Below are positions 1 through 7,463 of a DNA stretch of 10,922 bases, piece by piece; the stretch's first letter is position 1, and each line of letters starts with the position of its first letter. Source of the DNA: UMGS1696 sp963643035 (GTDB lineage Bacteria > Bacillota > Clostridia > Oscillospirales > CAG-272); the NCBI GenBank assembly GCA_963643035.1, contig CAVIKO010000065.1:1-10922 (forward strand), read 5' to 3'. The notes under the pieces were generated by a model. The model searched no databases. It was given only the letters and a program-made list of their open reading frames with translations, and was not told the origin of the DNA. Made by a program: the position numbers and the translations under genes.

Positions 1-1
1 C

Positions 2-559
2 CAGTATATATGCAATCACGACGGCAGAAGCGGACGGATCTGCGAAACGGATCTCGTAATGGAACAGTCGAATCTTGCCGATCTGCGCACACTGACTTTA
101 AAAGACACGGACGGCAAATCAGATCGCGCGGAGCTGAGGCTCTGCCTGCCGAGCGAGTACCGGAAAATCTGTGAGCACTACGACAAAGTTTGCGTTCCGG
201 AGTTAAAGAGCAACTTCACCTTAGAAGAAATCCGGGAGATTCTCGCACTTTTTGACGGCTATCTCGACAGCACCTGCTTCATTGCATTCAATATCGCCAA
301 TCTTGATCTTGTGAAAGAGCTTCGTCCGGCGCAAGAATGCCAGTTCCTCTCTGGGGAATATAAGCCGGAATATCCGGAGATGCTTGCCACACGGAAGATG
401 GGACTGGATATCGCCCATTCCGCATTGACAGAGGAGGCGGTACGCGCACTCCACGATTGCGGCGTTGAGATCAATTGCTGGACTGTGGACAACCCGGAGG
501 ATGCCAAACGGCTGATCTCATGGGGCGTGGATTATATCACAACGAATATTCTTGAGTAA
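2..559 (+). CDS. Glycerophosphodiester phosphodiesterase (GDPD) family, 5' end missing
   Basis: The frame is open from base 2, so the gene starts before the window; 185 residues remain. The fragment begins with the family's second active-site segment (N-H-D-G-R-S-G-R, residues 5-12), equivalent to the 'HD..L.RTT.G' region, followed by 'LADLRTLTL'. A metal-ligand acidic strand follows (VPELK, Glu67, the usual E-I-K). The C-terminal barrel strands end with INCWTVDNPEDAKRLISWGV and DYITTN, the classic GDPD ending. Family members hydrolyse glycerophosphodiesters to glycerol-3-phosphate and an alcohol. I see this as a cytoplasmic-type catalytic domain, but the N-terminus, and any signal peptide, is out of view. 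The next gene starts 15 bases downstream, so the two are almost certainly co-transcribed. In a locus of glycan-active enzymes the substrate could be a sugar or teichoic-acid-type phosphodiester; that is inference. The in-frame ATG at 59 lies downstream of the catalytic HD and is not the real start. Confidence 0.88.
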   Translation, partial: QYICNHDGRSGRICETDLVMEQSNLADLRTLTLKDTDGKSDRAELRLCLPSEYRKICEHYDKVCVPELKSNFTLEEIREILALFDGYLDSTCFIAFNIANLDLVKELRPAQECQFLSGEYKPEYPEMLATRKMGLDIAHSALTEEAVRALHDCGVEINCWTVDNPEDAKRLISWGVDYITTNILE

Positions 560-574
560 AAGAGAGGACAGAAA

Positions 575-1903
575 ATGAAGCTGACCGATTTTCAGATTCT
601 CCAGCGTGACGCGGACGGATTTGCACACATCACATGGGAGGGAGAGCTGCACGCAACGATCAGCGATCCGAATACCCATGTGGTGGTACGTGTGGTGCAG
701 GAGGACGACAATCTGACCATCCAAAGCTGGAGTGAATGCACTCTCGACGGCGTCGCTGCCGGATGCCGCTGGAGTATCGCGCTCGCAATCCCGGAGGGCG
801 GATTATACCGTCTGGAGGCTGCGCTCCAACCGGGCGACAGTCTGTGGATCGACAAGATCGCTTGTGTGTACCACATCGGGGTGGGCGATATTTACGTAAC
901 TGCGGGACAGAGCAACATGACCGGTTATGGCAGAGATGCGGCGTATGATCCGCCGTGCCTAGGAGTACATATGTACCGGAACAATGGCAGCTGGTCGATC
1001 GCTGCGCATCCTCTCGCAGACGCGCTCGGCGGGCTATATGCATATCCGGAAAACGGCACCGGAACGTCTCCGGCTCTTTCCTTTGCACGTCGGCTCCATG
1101 ACCGTCTAGGTATTCCGATCGGCATCGTCCCGTCTGCTGTGGGTGCCACGCCGCTTTCTGAATGGAGTCCAGCGGAGACGGGTGGCTGCTATCGGGAAAT
1201 GGAAAAGAGACTGCAAGTGGTCGGTGACTTCAAGGGCTTTATCTGGCTCCAGGGCTGCGAAGACTGCATTGCAGAATGCGCAGGCGATTATCTCGAACGC
1301 TTTTCACGCATGATCTCACTCTGGAACGATGCGTTCGGCAAGCATCCGGTGCTGACGGTACAGCTCAATCGTTGGACGAGCGATGCGGATCCGATGACTG
1401 ACCGCTACTGGGGCATGATACGTGAAGCACAGCGGCGCGCTGCGTTGGAAATACCAGGTGTATATGTCGTCTCCTCACTGGATCTGCCGGTCACGGACAG
1501 CATACACAACAGTTCCGGGGCAAATGTGACAATCGGCGAACGGCTTGCCAATGTTGCTCTTGCCTCTCTCTATGGAAAGCCGGGACAAAATTCCGTGTTC
1601 ATTCTCTCTGCGGAAGTCACAGACAGTACCCACGTGCTGCTCCATCTCACACCCGGACACCGTGTGCTAGCAATGGGCTGCCGCGCGATCGGCATGAATG
1701 TAGAGGACGCGGAGGGGCTTATTGACTGCATCGAAGCCACACCAGTTCCAGACGGGCTGATTGTCTCCACTGCGCGCCCGTATCAACTGCCCGCCCAGTT
1801 CCATTACGCTTGGCGCGCCCATCCTCCGGTATTTGCAGTTCGTGATTTCTACGATCTGCCGTTGCTTTCCTGCTATGGATTGGAAATTGCCGCGAAATCA
1901 TAA
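575..1903 (+). CDS. Sialate O-acetylesterase-like SGNH carbohydrate esterase
   Basis: This 442-residue protein has an N-terminal beta-rich part (about 1-100) followed by an SGNH hydrolase domain of the sialate O-acetylesterase (SASA) type. Visible catalytic blocks are GQSNM (111-115, nucleophile Ser113), the oxyanion-type GIPIGIVPSAVGATPLSEW (179-197), WLQGCED (224-230, where most relatives have W-x-Q-G-E-x-D), and the Asp-His pair D-S-I-H (308-311). The family removes acetyl groups from sugars such as sialic acid or plant and host glycans. The start is supported by GAGAGGA (562-568) six bases ahead of ATG 575. The last about 70 residues form a further beta-rich tail. No signal peptide is evident, so it probably acts on imported oligosaccharides. 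The gene lies 15 bases after the phosphodiesterase gene and 86 before the glycosidase-like gene, giving a likely operon. The exact acyl substrate cannot be told from sequence. Confidence 0.85.
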   Translation: MKLTDFQILQRDADGFAHITWEGELHATISDPNTHVVVRVVQEDDNLTIQSWSECTLDGVAAGCRWSIALAIPEGGLYRLEAALQPGDSLWIDKIACVYHIGVGDIYVTAGQSNMTGYGRDAAYDPPCLGVHMYRNNGSWSIAAHPLADALGGLYAYPENGTGTSPALSFARRLHDRLGIPIGIVPSAVGATPLSEWSPAETGGCYREMEKRLQVVGDFKGFIWLQGCEDCIAECAGDYLERFSRMISLWNDAFGKHPVLTVQLNRWTSDADPMTDRYWGMIREAQRRAALEIPGVYVVSSLDLPVTDSIHNSSGANVTIGERLANVALASLYGKPGQNSVFILSAEVTDSTHVLLHLTPGHRVLAMGCRAIGMNVEDAEGLIDCIEATPVPDGLIVSTARPYQLPAQFHYAWRAHPPVFAVRDFYDLPLLSCYGLEIAAKS

Positions 1904-1915
1904 AAAACGCGCCTC

Positions 1916-1933
1916 CTGTATATGGATATACAG
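1916..1933. repeat. Palindrome in the intergenic gap, CTGTATAT-GG-ATATACAG
   Basis: Perfect 8-base arms flank a GG centre, a few bases after the esterase stop and about 57 bases before the next start. No T-run follows, so it is not an intrinsic terminator. It may be an operator or a small mRNA stem separating the two cistrons. The downstream gene has its own Shine-Dalgarno AAAGGA at 1973-1978. Confidence 0.5.
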
Positions 1934-1989
1934 CAGCCTCCATATGTGGGAAGAACGCAGTTTATTCAATAGAAAGGATACACAACAGT

Positions 1990-4152
1990 ATGGAAGCATA
2001 CCCTTCTGTCATTCTCGAAAACAGCCGGTTTCGACTCACGATCAGTGGTAACGCGATCGTCGAAAGCCTCGTTAGCAAGGAAACAGGAGAAAAACTAACA
2101 GAACCCAATCAGAATATTGCGTTCTGCTCCGTCACACAGAACCGTCCCTTCCACAACGAGGTCAAATTGGCGCATCCCAACAAACGCACAACCTATCAGG
2201 CGAATCGGATTCGCATGGAGGAGGATCGGCTCATTGTGGGCTTTGAGATCATTCCCTACGAAGCAGTCGTACGTTTTGCCATCACCGACGCGTATATTGC
2301 GTTTACGCTGGACGACTTCATCGTACCCTACAAAAAATATGGTGGTCTCAACATGACGCTGCCGCCGGTGGAGGAATTCCGCATTTTACAGCTCCCGATC
2401 AAAAATCGTGCACATTTCGGTGAATGGCTGAACGTGAGCTGGGACGATCGCTGTGCCGTCAACGTGCTTTCTACCTCGCCCTATGCCGCCATCGATTCCG
2501 AACGGCGTGTCGATTACCGGATTCTGTATGCGGACGCACTTCGAGAGGTCAAGCTGCGCGGTACCGGTGCCGCGTTGATTGTTTCCGCGACAAAAGACTA
2601 TCTCGACTGCGTGGATCTGCTTGAAAAGGATTTCGATCTGCCGCACGGCGTGGAAAGCCGGAGAAACCCGTTCATCAACGCATCGATTTACTGGGCACCC
2701 GATGTCACACCAGAAAATGTAGATGAACACATTGCTTACGCCAAAAAAGGCGGTTTCCGATTGATGCTCCTTTACTACACCTGCTTCTTCAAAGAACACG
2801 GTGGCTATGCGCTCTGCGGTAACTACGAATACCGTGACGAATATCCGAATGGAGCGGCAGACGTGGAAAAGCTCCTTTGCCATCTCCGTGACAATGGGAT
2901 CAAGGCAGGACTCCATTTTCTACAGACACACATTGGTATGGAGAGTTGTTATGTCACGCCGGAAGCGGATTTCAGACTCCATTTGAAAACACATTTCACA
3001 CTGGCCAAACCTCTTGGTACGGAGGATACGGACGAGGTTTTCGTCATGGAGAATCCGGAGAATGCGGAAATGGCAGACAGAGCACGGATTTTAAAGTTTG
3101 GTACTGAGTTGATCTCCTATGAGGGATATACGACACAGCCTCCGTACCGCTTCACAGGATGCAAACGAGGCAATCACGCCACAACCGTCAAATCCCATCC
3201 GACAGGAGAGATCGGTGGGGTTCTCGACGTAAGCGAATTTGGCGCAACGAGCGTATATCTCGATCAGCATTCCGATCTACAGGATGAGGTCGCCGCGAAG
3301 ATCGCGCAGGCTTTTGATGCCGGTTTTCGGTTCGTGTATTTCGACGGTTCCGAGGGTACCAACGCGCCGTTTGGATTCCATGTACCAAACGCACAATACC
3401 GTGTATATAAGCGTCTATCCAATCCGCCGCTCTTCTGTGAAGGCGCAGCGAAAGCCCATTTCAGTTGGCATTTTCTCTCCGGCGGCAATGCCTTTGACGT
3501 ATTCGTACCGGAGATCTTCAAAGAGAAAATCGCGGAATTTCCGGCGGAGGAAGCTCCCCGGATGCGTGAGGATTTCACCCGACTCAACTTCGGTTGGTGG
3601 GGATTCTGGGACAAACGTACTCAGGCGGATATATACGAGTACGGTACCAGCCGTGCCGCCGCGTGGGATTGCCCGGTAACGATCCAATCGAACCTTCCGG
3701 CGTTTCGATCCCATCCGCGTACTGGGGACATTCTGGAGGTCATGCGCCGCTGGGAAGATGTCCGCGCGAAAGGCTGGCTGACCGACAAGCACAAGGAAAT
3801 GCTCCGTGATCTTGCCACCGAACATACGCTGTTGATCAATGAGGAACAGGCATATGAGCTGGTGTCGTATCGCCAGATAGAAACCGCCGACAACAAATTC
3901 CGGACGTTTGTATTCTCGCGTCATGGAGAAAGCTGGGCGGTATACTGGCACACGGATGGAGAGGGAAAGCTCGTGCTTCCCTACACGGACGCGCTGTTTG
4001 AGGTGCGGGACGAGCTGTATAAACCGCCGGTTGCACTGGTTGTGGAAAAGGAACACCTGATCCTGCCGCTCGACAATCGCCGTTACATACGCACGAGTCT
4101 GCCCATGGAAACGCTTATCACAATGCTGCAGCAGGGTACGATCCGCGAATAA
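1990..4152 (+). CDS. Putative TIM-barrel glycoside hydrolase of unassigned family
   Basis: This 720-residue protein is one I cannot place in a named GH family. Residues 1-215 look like a beta-sandwich (alternating short strands, few helices). From about 228 (INASIYWAP, then YAKKGGFRLMLLYYTC at 250-265 and LRDNGIKAGLHF at 299-310) the pattern of strand-helix units is that of a (beta/alpha)8 barrel. Strand-end acidic residues suitable for catalysis are Asp452 in FVYFDGSEG (448-456) and Glu484 in LFCEGAAKAHFSWH (481-494). A C-terminal beta domain covers roughly 630-720. Between barrel elements, residues about 369-407 form an insert (ISYEGY, then FTGCKRGNHATT, then H-P-T-G) resembling the 'TRG..GT..H..G' segments of phage tail proteins. 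No signal peptide is visible, so the enzyme is probably cytoplasmic. The ATG follows AAAGGA (1973-1978) with an 11-base spacing. Position after an esterase suggests joint breakdown of a decorated glycan. Barrel and glycosidase role are inference; substrate is unknown. Confidence 0.7.
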   Translation: MEAYPSVILENSRFRLTISGNAIVESLVSKETGEKLTEPNQNIAFCSVTQNRPFHNEVKLAHPNKRTTYQANRIRMEEDRLIVGFEIIPYEAVVRFAITDAYIAFTLDDFIVPYKKYGGLNMTLPPVEEFRILQLPIKNRAHFGEWLNVSWDDRCAVNVLSTSPYAAIDSERRVDYRILYADALREVKLRGTGAALIVSATKDYLDCVDLLEKDFDLPHGVESRRNPFINASIYWAPDVTPENVDEHIAYAKKGGFRLMLLYYTCFFKEHGGYALCGNYEYRDEYPNGAADVEKLLCHLRDNGIKAGLHFLQTHIGMESCYVTPEADFRLHLKTHFTLAKPLGTEDTDEVFVMENPENAEMADRARILKFGTELISYEGYTTQPPYRFTGCKRGNHATTVKSHPTGEIGGVLDVSEFGATSVYLDQHSDLQDEVAAKIAQAFDAGFRFVYFDGSEGTNAPFGFHVPNAQYRVYKRLSNPPLFCEGAAKAHFSWHFLSGGNAFDVFVPEIFKEKIAEFPAEEAPRMREDFTRLNFGWWGFWDKRTQADIYEYGTSRAAAWDCPVTIQSNLPAFRSHPRTGDILEVMRRWEDVRAKGWLTDKHKEMLRDLATEHTLLINEEQAYELVSYRQIETADNKFRTFVFSRHGESWAVYWHTDGEGKLVLPYTDALFEVRDELYKPPVALVVEKEHLILPLDNRRYIRTSLPMETLITMLQQGTIRE

Positions 4153-4195
4153 TCTCCCTGCACATAACACGTGCTGATTGTCCATTCCGTATACG

Positions 4196-4298
4196 AAAAG
4201 CCGGATTCGCTCCCGTTATATCCCGCCCCATTCGTTAGAGTTTAGATCTAACTTTTGGGGGTCGGGACATGTTTGTCGGGAAACAGATCCGGCTTTTT
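4196..4298. terminator. Long rod-shaped inverted repeat, likely bidirectional terminator
   Basis: The element lies between two convergent genes. An 11-bp perfect closing stem pairs AAAAGCCGGAT (4196-4206) with ATCCGGCTTTT (4287-4297). Inside it, TCCCG 4211-4215 pairs with CGGGA 4277-4281. TCCCG plus CCCC (4221-4229) pairs with GGGG...CGGGA (4257-4267, one or two bulged bases). GTTAGA 4234-4239 pairs with TCTAAC 4247-4252 around a 7-base loop. The whole thus folds as a rod of about 102 nt with internal loops. The A-run on one arm and T-run on the other allow intrinsic termination from both strands. It is much longer than an ordinary terminator, so it could also be a structured RNA or a small palindromic repeat element. 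Confidence 0.7.
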
Positions 4299-4333
4299 CT
4301 ATGCAATTTTCAGCGGAATGTCAAAGGAATGGT

Positions 4334-5779
4334 TTAGCCGAGAAGCGTGATCGGAATATAGCCAACGTGCGGTCGTCCCATCGCCGTGACCTCCAGTACA
4401 GGACGGTTTATCGCTTCCACGGTATCTCCAGCAGCGATGGTGAAGTGTATTTCCGCTTCTCCCTCGCTATGCGGCGTGCAGTGGCTCAGATAGAGGCTGT
4501 TTTTCCCTTCCTTGACAGAGAAGCCTTCCGGCAAGAGCCAACGGAAATGCATATGTAGCGGCTGACGGAACTTATTCCGGAAATGGATAGTCACACCAAC
4601 CTCGCCGTTCGGAACGATCTCGGGTTCACCGTCGTAAATAACCTCCGCACTTGCCCAATAGAAGCTGATGGTGTATGCGTTGCCCTTCTTTTCGCAGAGC
4701 TGTTTTGCCACATTGCCGCCGTAGAAGTTCTTGATGTCGCCCTCATCCACATGAGTCGGCGCATCATCCGAAATCTTCACGTTGTTCACATGGTTGGCAT
4801 GGAGCATCGCCATCTGCTGTGCCATAACGCGGTCGGTCAGCTCGGTGCAGGTCGCGGGTATTTTGTATACAGATGGTCTGTTGATCGCCACAGTGGTGAT
4901 AGAATCTCCGATATAGGACGCCCAATCCTCCGGGATACCAGCGGTGCCGTACATAATTCCCCACAGCGAACCCAAAGTGGCCGCGGTGCAATCCGTATCG
5001 TCGCCGCAGTTGATAGCAAGAATCATGGATTTCTTGAAATCGCCTTTGCCATACAGCATACCGAGCATCGCGAACGCCACGTTGCACGGCGCTTCAAACC
5101 AGCCGAGGTCGGCGGAATCCTCCACGAGACGGTTGCGGCAGATCTTCCAGTCTACACCGTTGTCGTAGCAATCGAGCAACAGACGGATCGACTGAGCCAC
5201 ACGGCATTTTTCCGGAATCTTGGACAGACCGATATCGAGAAGAACGCGAATATCGTTTATGACAAATGCCGCAGATTCCATCGCCGCCACAAAAATCGCC
5301 GCATAGGTACCCTCACCGCTGCCATGATCCACACATGCGTCTTCACGGGCATAGCGGATGGCAGTATCCGGGCTTGCCGGTGCCATGCTTGCCCAGATTT
5401 CGGTACGGATCCACGCGCCGTTGGAATCTTTCCAGTCGTTGTGGTATTCTCCAGACAGAGGCGGAACCAGTCCGCCGCGCATGTTACCCTTGCAAATCCC
5501 ATATTCGTTCCAGTGCGGTGGGATGCTGTCAAGCCAGTATTCCCCAAGCAGATCCGCGTTGGCGTTATACGGACCGTCCTCCTCAATGATGCGCAGCCAG
5601 ATCATCTGCAAATCGAGGTCGTCATTCGGCAACACCTCGCCCGGTTTGGTCACAAACCCCTGAATATCGTTAATTTCACGGCGGCCTTCATAGGGGGTAC
5701 CCATAGTTCCGCCGATGTTTTTGCCAATCCAGCAGGCGTAGATTTTATCCCGCAGCTCGGCACGATTTAATGTAATCAT
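4334..5779 (-). CDS. ADP-ribosylglycohydrolase (DraG/ARH-fold) family protein with C-terminal beta domain
   Basis: This 481-residue protein has the all-helical ADP-ribosylglycohydrolase fold in residues about 1-330. The N-terminal GKNIGGTMGTPYEG (19-32), the dinuclear-metal motif N-D-D-L-D-L (52-57), and the second metal motif GDDTDCTAATLGSLWG (259-274) are all intact, so the enzyme should be active. Characterised relatives cleave ADP-ribose from arginine, O-acetyl-ADP-ribose or related N/O-glycosidic bonds. Residues about 365-481 form a beta-sandwich-like extension absent from minimal DraG. The start is set by AAGGAGT (+ strand 5788-5794) eight bases ahead of the ATG. The gene has its own promoter and is convergent with the glycosidase-like operon, with the rod terminator between them. 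In this setting the real substrate might be a nucleoside or sugar glycoside rather than an ADP-ribosylated protein; that is inference. Confidence 0.9.
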   Translation of the reverse strand: MITLNRAELRDKIYACWIGKNIGGTMGTPYEGRREINDIQGFVTKPGEVLPNDDLDLQMIWLRIIEEDGPYNANADLLGEYWLDSIPPHWNEYGICKGNMRGGLVPPLSGEYHNDWKDSNGAWIRTEIWASMAPASPDTAIRYAREDACVDHGSGEGTYAAIFVAAMESAAFVINDIRVLLDIGLSKIPEKCRVAQSIRLLLDCYDNGVDWKICRNRLVEDSADLGWFEAPCNVAFAMLGMLYGKGDFKKSMILAINCGDDTDCTAATLGSLWGIMYGTAGIPEDWASYIGDSITTVAINRPSVYKIPATCTELTDRVMAQQMAMLHANHVNNVKISDDAPTHVDEGDIKNFYGGNVAKQLCEKKGNAYTISFYWASAEVIYDGEPEIVPNGEVGVTIHFRNKFRQPLHMHFRWLLPEGFSVKEGKNSLYLSHCTPHSEGEAEIHFTIAAGDTVEAINRPVLEVTAMGRPHVGYIPITLLG

Positions 5780-5807
5780 CGCATTTCACTCCTTATTGTA
5801 CAGCACA

Positions 5808-5843
5808 AGACGAGAAACGTCTCTATGTTTGTTGTAAAACAAA
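5808..5843 (-). promoter_or_regulatory. Operator-like palindromes in the leader of the ADP-ribosylglycohydrolase gene
   Basis: Two inverted repeats lie just downstream of the -10 box. TTTGTT-GTAA-AACAAA (5828-5843) has perfect 6-base arms at about +13 to +28 from the expected start. AGACG-AGAAA-CGTCT (5808-5822) has perfect 5-base arms nearer the Shine-Dalgarno. The first is the size and position of a repressor operator. The second could be either an operator half or a small mRNA hairpin. No binding protein can be named. Confidence 0.4.
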
Positions 5844-5862
5844 ATGCTGTTGTGGTAGTTGT

Positions 5863-5891
5863 AGTATAACACAGAACACGGAAATTTACAA
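5863..5891 (-). promoter_or_regulatory. Sigma-A type promoter for the ADP-ribosylglycohydrolase gene
   Basis: Read on the - strand, -35 TTGTAA (5886-5891) is followed by 17 bases and then -10 TATACT (5863-5868). The -10 is preceded by TG, one base upstream, giving an extended -10. The predicted start lies near 5856, leaving a leader of about 75 nt before the ATG. The promoter sits directly downstream of the flotillin operon terminator, so the gene is a separate transcription unit. Confidence 0.7.
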
Positions 5892-5910
5892 GAGAGTATC
5901 TAAAAAAATC

Positions 5911-5942
5911 ACAAAAAACGGCACTCCATGACGAATGCCGTT
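5911..5942 (-). terminator. Intrinsic terminator of the DUF1836-NfeD-flotillin operon
   Basis: On the - strand AACGGCA (5936-5942) pairs perfectly with TGCCGTT (5917-5923) around a 12-base loop, followed by a run of T (5913-5918 read as T). It lies 44 bases past the flotillin stop codon. Confidence 0.85.
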
Positions 5943-5985
5943 CTTTGGTTATGCGGGAAAGGAATCCTTAACCGGACGGCTTCCA

Positions 5986-7434
5986 TTACGCGTTTGTATC
6001 GGCTGGCGGCTGATCCGGAGTCTCCACTGTCGGCTTGGTTTCCCCAAGATATTTGGGAAGTTGCATCCCCGCCATATCGAACATCTCGTTCATCGGCGGG
6101 ATGCTCTTCATCAGTCCGGAAACGAAATTCGCGGTCGTATTCTTGCCGTCGGGAGAAACTGTGCCGTTGTCCCAGACTGTGATCTTGTCGATTTTCAGGT
6201 TCTTGATCGCCTCCACCTGGATCTTCGTCAGCTCCTCCATCTTATCGGCAAGCATGAGTCGGATCGCGTCGGCGGCGTCACCGCCGGCGGATTTCACAAT
6301 GTCGGCAAAGCCTTCCGCCTGTTTCATGAGCATCTGACGCATACCATCCGCTTCTGCCTGCATCTTGAGGAGCGTTGCATCCGCTTCACCACGGGCTCTG
6401 CGGCGAATCTGCTCGGCTTCCGCTTCTGCCTGCAGTTCCAGTTCCTTTTTGTGAATCTCTGCCTTGACAAGAACATCCGCTTCGAGTTTTGCCTGTTCCA
6501 GGCGAGCTCTTGCAATCTCGGCATCCTTTTGGGCGGCATAAGACTCCTCCATAGCGCGCGCGGATTGGATGTTTTCGGCAGCCGTTGCCCGTTTCAGAGC
6601 CTCCGCTTCCTTTTCACGACGGATCGCCTCGGATTCCGCCACCTGCACCTTTGCCTCGTTTTCTCCGGTGACCGCCTCGGAATTGGACTTCGACACGCGA
6701 ACTCTCTTTTCTCTTTCCGCTTCCGCTGAGCCGATGGCACCGCTCCGTTCCGCTTCGGCAACAGACACTTTTGCGGAGTTGATCGCCTGTGCCGCCGCCT
6801 CTTTACCGAGGGCTTCAATATAACCGCTTTCATCTGTGATATCCGTGACGTTTACATTGATGAGCCGTAGACCGATCTTCTTGAGTTCCGTTTCGACGTT
6901 GTTGGACACAGCCTCCAAGAACTTGTCGCGATCCGCGTTAATTTCCTCGATTTCCATCGTCGCGATGATCAAACGCATCTGACCAAAGATGATATCCTCA
7001 GCAACCTGCTTGATCTCGTCCGTTTTCATACCAAGCAGTCGTTCCGCCGCATTCTGCATGACGCCGGTTTCCGTGGAAATCCCAACCGTAAACCGGGAAG
7101 GCACGTCTACACGGATATTCTGCTTGGACAGAGCGTTGCGTAAATCCACAGAGATGGACATGGGCGTGAGGTCGAGGTACTCGTATGCCTGCACCACGGG
7201 CCAAATAAAAGATGCACCGCCGTGGATACATTTGGACGAGCGGGACGAACCGTCCTGACCAGAACCAACCTTACCATAGATAACGAGGATCTTATCTGAC
7301 GGGCATTTGCGGTATCGGGACAGAATCACAATGATGGTCGTCAGGACAAGCAGCACAATCACGCACACGAGAAAGAGTGCGGAAATGTTGATGCCTGTGC
7401 TGGGCGAATACGCCGCGTATTCTTCGTAAATCAT
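5986..7434 (-). CDS. floT: Flotillin-like SPFH/Band 7 protein (FloT/YuaG type)
   Basis: This 482-residue membrane scaffold protein has a single hydrophobic segment at about 17-38 that anchors it. It continues into an SPFH/PHB domain (about 42-200, with KCPSDKILVIYGKVG, then the flotillin-like VPSRFTVGI and VNVTDITDESGYIEALG). A long Ala/Glu-rich heptad region follows (about 205-375, with repeated A-E-A-E units), the flotillin coiled coil that drives oligomerisation. The C-terminal end is rich in Pro and Asp. Flotillins assemble functional membrane microdomains and organise signalling, secretion and envelope-stress proteins. GGAGGT (+ strand 7441-7446) lies six bases from the ATG. Only 29 bases separate it from the NfeD-like gene, the usual NfeD-flotillin partnership (YuaF-YuaG in Bacillus subtilis). 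Length fits the family. The symbol is given by resemblance, not by a database match. Confidence 0.93.
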   Translation of the reverse strand: MIYEEYAAYSPSTGINISALFLVCVIVLLVLTTIIVILSRYRKCPSDKILVIYGKVGSGQDGSSRSSKCIHGGASFIWPVVQAYEYLDLTPMSISVDLRNALSKQNIRVDVPSRFTVGISTETGVMQNAAERLLGMKTDEIKQVAEDIIFGQMRLIIATMEIEEINADRDKFLEAVSNNVETELKKIGLRLINVNVTDITDESGYIEALGKEAAAQAINSAKVSVAEAERSGAIGSAEAEREKRVRVSKSNSEAVTGENEAKVQVAESEAIRREKEAEALKRATAAENIQSARAMEESYAAQKDAEIARARLEQAKLEADVLVKAEIHKKELELQAEAEAEQIRRRARGEADATLLKMQAEADGMRQMLMKQAEGFADIVKSAGGDAADAIRLMLADKMEELTKIQVEAIKNLKIDKITVWDNGTVSPDGKNTTANFVSGLMKSIPPMNEMFDMAGMQLPKYLGETKPTVETPDQPPADTNA

Positions 7435-7463
7435 TTAGGAACCTCCATATAATATATTTTATG

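Noticed and set aside
3415..4185. 256-codon - strand open frame
   Set aside because: It is antisense to the 3' part of the glycosidase-like gene, with no Shine-Dalgarno and no recognisable domain.
4583..5770. 395-codon open frame on the + strand
   Set aside because: It is wholly antisense to the ADP-ribosylglycohydrolase gene, whose metal motifs are intact. It shows no family resemblance and has a composition typical of a reversed coding strand.
5935..6729. 264-codon + strand open frame
   Set aside because: It is antisense to the flotillin coiled coil. The low-complexity Ala/Glu repeats keep the opposite frame free of stops.
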